Source: Anarhynchus alexandrinus
Taxonomy: Eukaryota; Chordata; Aves; Charadriiformes; Charadriidae
Reading direction: 5' to 3'
Length of the DNA stretch: 64,000 nt
Assembly (NCBI GenBank): GCA_008711295.1
Contig: VUYV01000017.1
Location: forward strand, 1,209,131 to 1,273,130
Numbering within the stretch: the stretch's first letter is position 1; every line of letters starts with the position of its first letter. The notes below the pieces were generated by a model, which did no database searches, was not told where the DNA came from, and saw only the letters and a program-made list of their open reading frames with translations. A program made the translations under genes and the position numbers. This document shows, piece after piece, positions 59,953 through 64,000 of the stretch.

Positions 59953-62479
59953 CAAGTTAATGGTGTTCTGATAAGGATGAGCATGGATTTTGTTTACCTG
60001 AATCATTTGTTGGAAACAAGGCTAGAGCATCCCACCATGAGGTGGGATACCACCACCATCATGGTGTAAGGGAATGCCATATGGCCACGTCATGACAGGA
60101 GAACCCAGGCTGATTTGGGTTTTGCCAGTTTTTTCCACACCTTCCAAGATGTCTGTGCAGAAAGTGTCTTCTTCTCCTAGGAGTGCAGCCTGTATTCCTC
60201 AGTGTGACAAGGTACGTCAGCTGGCTGTTGTTGATACAAACTTCCTATACGAGGGCACAAGGTCTTTTAAGCTCCCTCTGTTCTTGGAGGAGAAAGATAA
60301 ATACCTCAAGAGGGCAGTAAATCTCATCTGAAGACAGGCAATCTCTGGAGCTGTTTATCTGCTAACCATGAAGGCAGAGTGGACTACCGGCTTCCAACAG
60401 ATAGCTATGCTTCAGACAGCTAAACACAAAATTAATTTGGCCTGTGTCCCATTGTGCACCCATGTAACACAGAAGGGGCGAAAGGGCTGTTTCCATGTGA
60501 GTGTCCACACCCTGGCTTCCGCACCCGGCAAGGACAACATGAAGGCAGGCAGCGATTTGGCCTTCCAGTTCTTGCTGAAATGCCAGTTCTCACCGTTGTC
60601 TTGTGGAATTACACTATCTCTGAAGACAAGTACAGGACAGAACTGTAAGAAAACCATGCAAAAACAGAGAGCTAAATCTCTGGCCCACACAGCTACGTAA
60701 GTTTTCTGATCTTAAAAAAGGGATTGGGTAGATGAATTTTAGCAATTAAAATTCTCTCCTGTGGCGTGACAGAAGAAACAAGTACATTCCCCACACTGGG
60801 TAAATAATAATGCCCTTCAGACCTATGGGCACCTTTAATTTTTGTCTTATCCATTTAAATAGAACAGCTCACATGCTTAAAAAGAAGCCTGTGAGCTAGG
60901 AGACATATCATCAACATGATCTCCATGGTCCTAAGCTGGGAAAATAGGACTAGCATACAGGTAACCAACTTAGTAAAACAAATTACAAAGAAGAGAGAAC
61001 AAATCTGTGCCGCTTCATCGAGAAGCCTGGATGTTGCAGAAATACATTTTGGGCTGTGTGGTGTGTAAATTGCATGGTCGTTGTGAACTGACATACAGCA
61101 TAGCTTTCTGTCTACCTTTAAACACGTTCTTTGTCGCCTTAACAAAAGCCACAGCGGTAAGCAGTTTATGGTGCAATTGCTTGATCAACAGCCATCGGAA
61201 TAAAAGTAAGATGAGCCCGCCTCTGTTGCCTCAACAGCCCTCACCTCTGCTACAAAAATGCTTTTTAACTGGCTGCAGACGGGCTTCTTCACAAGTGTTT
61301 CTAATTCAGCTATACATCTTGATAGGAAATGTCATAAATTACATGTATGGAACTGTCAGTAGAATTTTCAACAGACATAACATGAGTTCATATTGAAATT
61401 AAATGAGAACCTTGGACAAATTTCTGAGCCTATAAATGTTCAACTTCACCTACAATCCCACTCACAAAGACATTTGGGAAATCTTTGATGATCCCAGCTA
61501 ACGTGTGATTGGTGAGAGAGGGAGACTCATTGGCTGTAATTTCACTACACCTTGGACTGTAATCTTCCTGCATTTTCCACAAGTGATTCCACTTACACAT
61601 TTCAGAAGTGATAAAATGTATCACAAATGAGCTATTGTGTCCATTTCCTGAATACTCATCTAGGGCTGGGAAAAAAAAATTCTGTTTGCACTTTGATATT
61701 TGTTTCCAGGTGTATTTATTTCTCTGGTAGGCATTTGAGATCTGGGTGCTGAAAAGACGCATGCATGTACTTAACATTATATATGTGAGTACCACCATTG
61801 ATCTCAGCAGGACTACCCTTTGTCTGAAGTCAGTGAAACTACTCATGTCTGAAATTGGGCAAGTAAATAAAACCCTTTCAGGATCAGGGTTAAAGCAAAC
61901 ATATTTTTTTTTCCCTCAACAGTAGTGAATGAAAAAAAAAATATTTCCTTTTCAGAACTAGTATTTTTTTTCTTGACACTTTCATTATCGATAAGGCTAT
62001 CTCAGTTCAGAGACTAATTCTGCTCTATTTTTCCTGCAGTTCTAAAACTCCCTATTGGAATTTTTGTAAAACTGAGATCTTGTTTTCACTGCAGACTCTG
62101 CTAACTTTGAAGTATTGTATGCTCCATGTAGCCACATTTTAGGTGTGTTGATTGGTTTCCTGAGCAGTTAAGTATATCTACTGCACGTGGTTCTTTTCTA
62201 TTTTATGGGATTCATATGCCACACTACTCACTTTTATGCCTCTGGTTCTTCGTTAAGGAGTGTGATTAACATCTATCATTGTCAAATTTGCATTGAAATA
62301 GAAACCATTGCTTTGAAGCATCACGGAGTTGAACTCCATGTTCTGGAACTGATGTGATTCTACACACACCACTCATCCTAACATGGTTTCAGGTTAAGGC
62401 CAGTTGCTGCATATCTATAACTCACAGTTTTATCCACCCTTTTGACCTCTCTGGAGTTCTCCTTTAAACCTCCACTCTT
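59953..62479. other. Unique non-coding DNA
   Basis: No supported gene. Frames of up to 138 codons (minus strand 61430-61846) show no domain. A perfect 8-bp inverted repeat is at 60029-60048. Confidence 0.5.
60029..60048. repeat. Perfect 8-bp inverted repeat with 4-nt loop
   Basis: ATCCCACC, loop ATGA, GGTGGGAT. A related ACCACCACCATCATGGTG follows at once, so the 45-bp stretch is rich in CACC/GGTG words. Confidence 0.7.
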
Positions 62480-63085
62480 GTGCTTTGTCTTGTTGGTCAG
62501 CTAAGCATTTTCAGTAAGGACTGCTGGACTTTAGCAAATGCTGCTTTTTCTTCCCAGACCATACAAAAAGCAATAAATATAACAACAACTAGGCAACCTA
62601 CTTCAGTCAAAATGTTGCTTATATTAAAAAGGAGGAACAAGACTGAAGAAAAAGGGGGTTATAAAACAACAAGAATCTGCACTCATGTCCATCTTAAACT
62701 AAGATGGGATACCCAAGGAAAAGCCTGCTTTCTTCAGACTGCAAATAAATGTGAGAAGCAATGCCACAATAGTCCTATGGATGGAATGGGATGGTTTTGC
62801 TGTTTGTTGTCCTTTCCACATGTTGTTTCTCATAAAGCCACATTTGGTGATAGTCAGAGAAGCAGGATTTCCTCAAATAATGGCTCATATATGGCCATTT
62901 ACACTTTAGAAGTGTTTAATCCCAAGGTGTCCTACCTCCATTCCGTATTCCTGGGTAAGGTTTTCTGCTTATTCTACCAGCAACCAGCAGTTAAGTTACA
63001 CATATTCAGTCAGCAATCAGCCAAAAGGGTTTCCTTTTCCTGCGTTCACAGAGAAAATATTATCAACTGCATAACAAACTTGTGA
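62480..63085 (+). other. Longest open frame in window (201 codons), unrecognised
   Basis: An ATG-started frame of 201 codons with no recognised domain. It has no signal peptide and no clear transmembrane segment. A strong acceptor pattern (GCTTTTTCTTCCCAG ending at 62557) and a donor (CCTGG then GTAAGG at 62955) lie inside it, so a 397-nt open exon is conceivable. Composition (many C, H, K, S) looks like translated non-coding DNA. Given the number of frames examined, one frame of this length by chance is only mildly surprising. I do not call it a gene. Confidence 0.15.
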
Positions 63086-63340
63086 TGGAATTCTTTAGGA
63101 GTGACTGAAATTGGATGCCCTAAAACCATAGATAGATTGCATTAGATCCATTGTTGCAAAATCGTTGAATCACATACCAGCCATAGAAATGACTCCATTT
63201 CACAAGAAAAGAGTCTGGCTAGCATTTTCTTCTCAGTCTGGAAATACTCAGCCTGAACTGATACTTTCAAAGCTGTGACTTTTTGTACTGGCAAATAACA
63301 TTCAGAGAGATCCCAAATTATTTCTTGTAGTGGGCTTATT
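63086..63340. other. Unique non-coding DNA
   Basis: Nothing recognised. Confidence 0.5.
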
Positions 63341-63361
63341 AAAAAAAAAAAAAAAAAAAAA
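63341..63361. repeat. Poly-A tract next to an assembly gap
   Basis: 21 adenines run directly into an N gap, so the true length is unknown. The gap probably arose from this homopolymer. Confidence 0.9.
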
Positions 63362-63367
63362 NNNNNN
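63362..63367. other. Assembly gap (6 Ns)
   Basis: Six undetermined bases; the gap size may be nominal. Confidence 0.98.
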
Positions 63368-64000
63368 CCTTGAGAACTGTTGTCTAACCCACTTCTATTT
63401 CCAGTTTAGTCCTTCCAAACAATTACTGAAACAAGCAGCATTAAGCAGAAAGCAAATACAGCAAAGACGGTTGAATCAGTAGAAATGAGTCAAGGAAAAA
63501 GTTTTTAGCCCATTTACTGAGGACATGTACTTATGTGCATCTTTAATCTGCCTGTTCATACCTCTGAGCCCTGAAGTTCTTGTCATTGCTTGTCAGTTTT
63601 ACCCAATGCGCAGAGGACATAGTGCAAAATACCTTTATGCATTTTCTGGAAAGAGACAGTGAAGTAGAGAGGAGAAAGCAATGAGGCAGAGGCTACAGGC
63701 TGCACTCAACCCTGATTTGTCCTCAGGGAGTCCACATGGGTGAAAGATTTCACAAACATCCCAAAGAGAGTAAAAGCCTTCGTCAGTGTTTACACTTCAG
63801 AAAGCATCAGACAACCCAGCTTTGAGGCATAAATTCACAGGAACCCAGTCCTACTTTTCCTGTTCCTCCTGGAACTAGTTATTGATCCATCCATTAATTA
63901 TCATCAGCAGTGCTGATCACTAGCATCAAGTTCACTACAACACATATAGAGGCATATGCAGAGTGACTCACCAGTTAATGGTTGGGAATAGATTTGTACA
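63368..64000. other. Unique non-coding DNA to window end
   Basis: No gene or repeat was recognised. Confidence 0.5.

Noticed and set aside
1..64000. CRISPR arrays, bacterial operons, phage or plasmid genes
   Set aside because: Repeat content (CR1 tails), lack of dense long frames and lack of regularly spaced repeats exclude a prokaryotic source.

Overview
The window looks like bird genomic DNA, from a gene-poor interval or inside a very large intron. The organism is inferred from the repeats. There are several CR1 LINE fragments of different ages. One ends in the 8-bp ATTCTATG tail typical of avian and other sauropsid CR1. There are also faint relics of old amniote retroposons (MIR-like, L3/CR1-like, and a tail shared by L2/CR1 and tRNA-SINEs). 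Recognisable interspersed repeats cover only about 7% of the 64 kb, as is usual in birds; turtle or crocodile DNA would be expected to hold more. The species cannot be named. Ns at 35877, 59853 and 63362-63367 show this is a draft assembly.

No host protein-coding gene, tRNA, rRNA, CRISPR array, provirus or bacterial-type operon could be supported. Almost all open reading frames are short and have no recognisable domains. The only convincing coding sequence is the C-terminal end of a CR1 ORF2 (13072-13512).

Layout: 1-7929 is unique non-coding DNA with A-rich tracts and a small 18-bp tandem repeat. 7930-9085 is an old minus-strand CR1 reverse-transcriptase relic. 9086-13068 is unique DNA with two microsatellites and a regularly spaced TTCTGGAAT cluster. 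13069-13614 is a young CR1, followed by an older same-strand CR1 at 14002-14870. 14913-40149 is mostly unique; it holds a CpG-rich patch (22801-23005), a spliceable-looking exon (23405-23468), a second CpG-rich patch (24370-24720), a MIR-like relic (25495-25760) and a retroposon tail (30070-30200). 40150-41105 and 43655-43745 are old CR1 pieces. 46005-46365 and 48135-48495 are two copies of a local duplication sharing a perfectly identical 160-bp core. 49922-49951 and 52070-52140 are two plus-strand exon-like intervals with good splice signals and compatible open frames. 55907-56235 is a very old L3/CR1-like fragment. 59782-59952 is a tandem duplication with an N in it, and 62480-63085 is the longest open frame (201 codons, unrecognised).

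Nothing here amounts to a clear new biological system. The best leads are the duplicated element with its 160-bp identical core, the possible unannotated transcript marked by the exon-like intervals near 49.9 and 52.1 kb, and the CpG-rich/exon-like pair near 23 kb. All need comparative or RNA evidence that cannot be obtained from the sequence alone.
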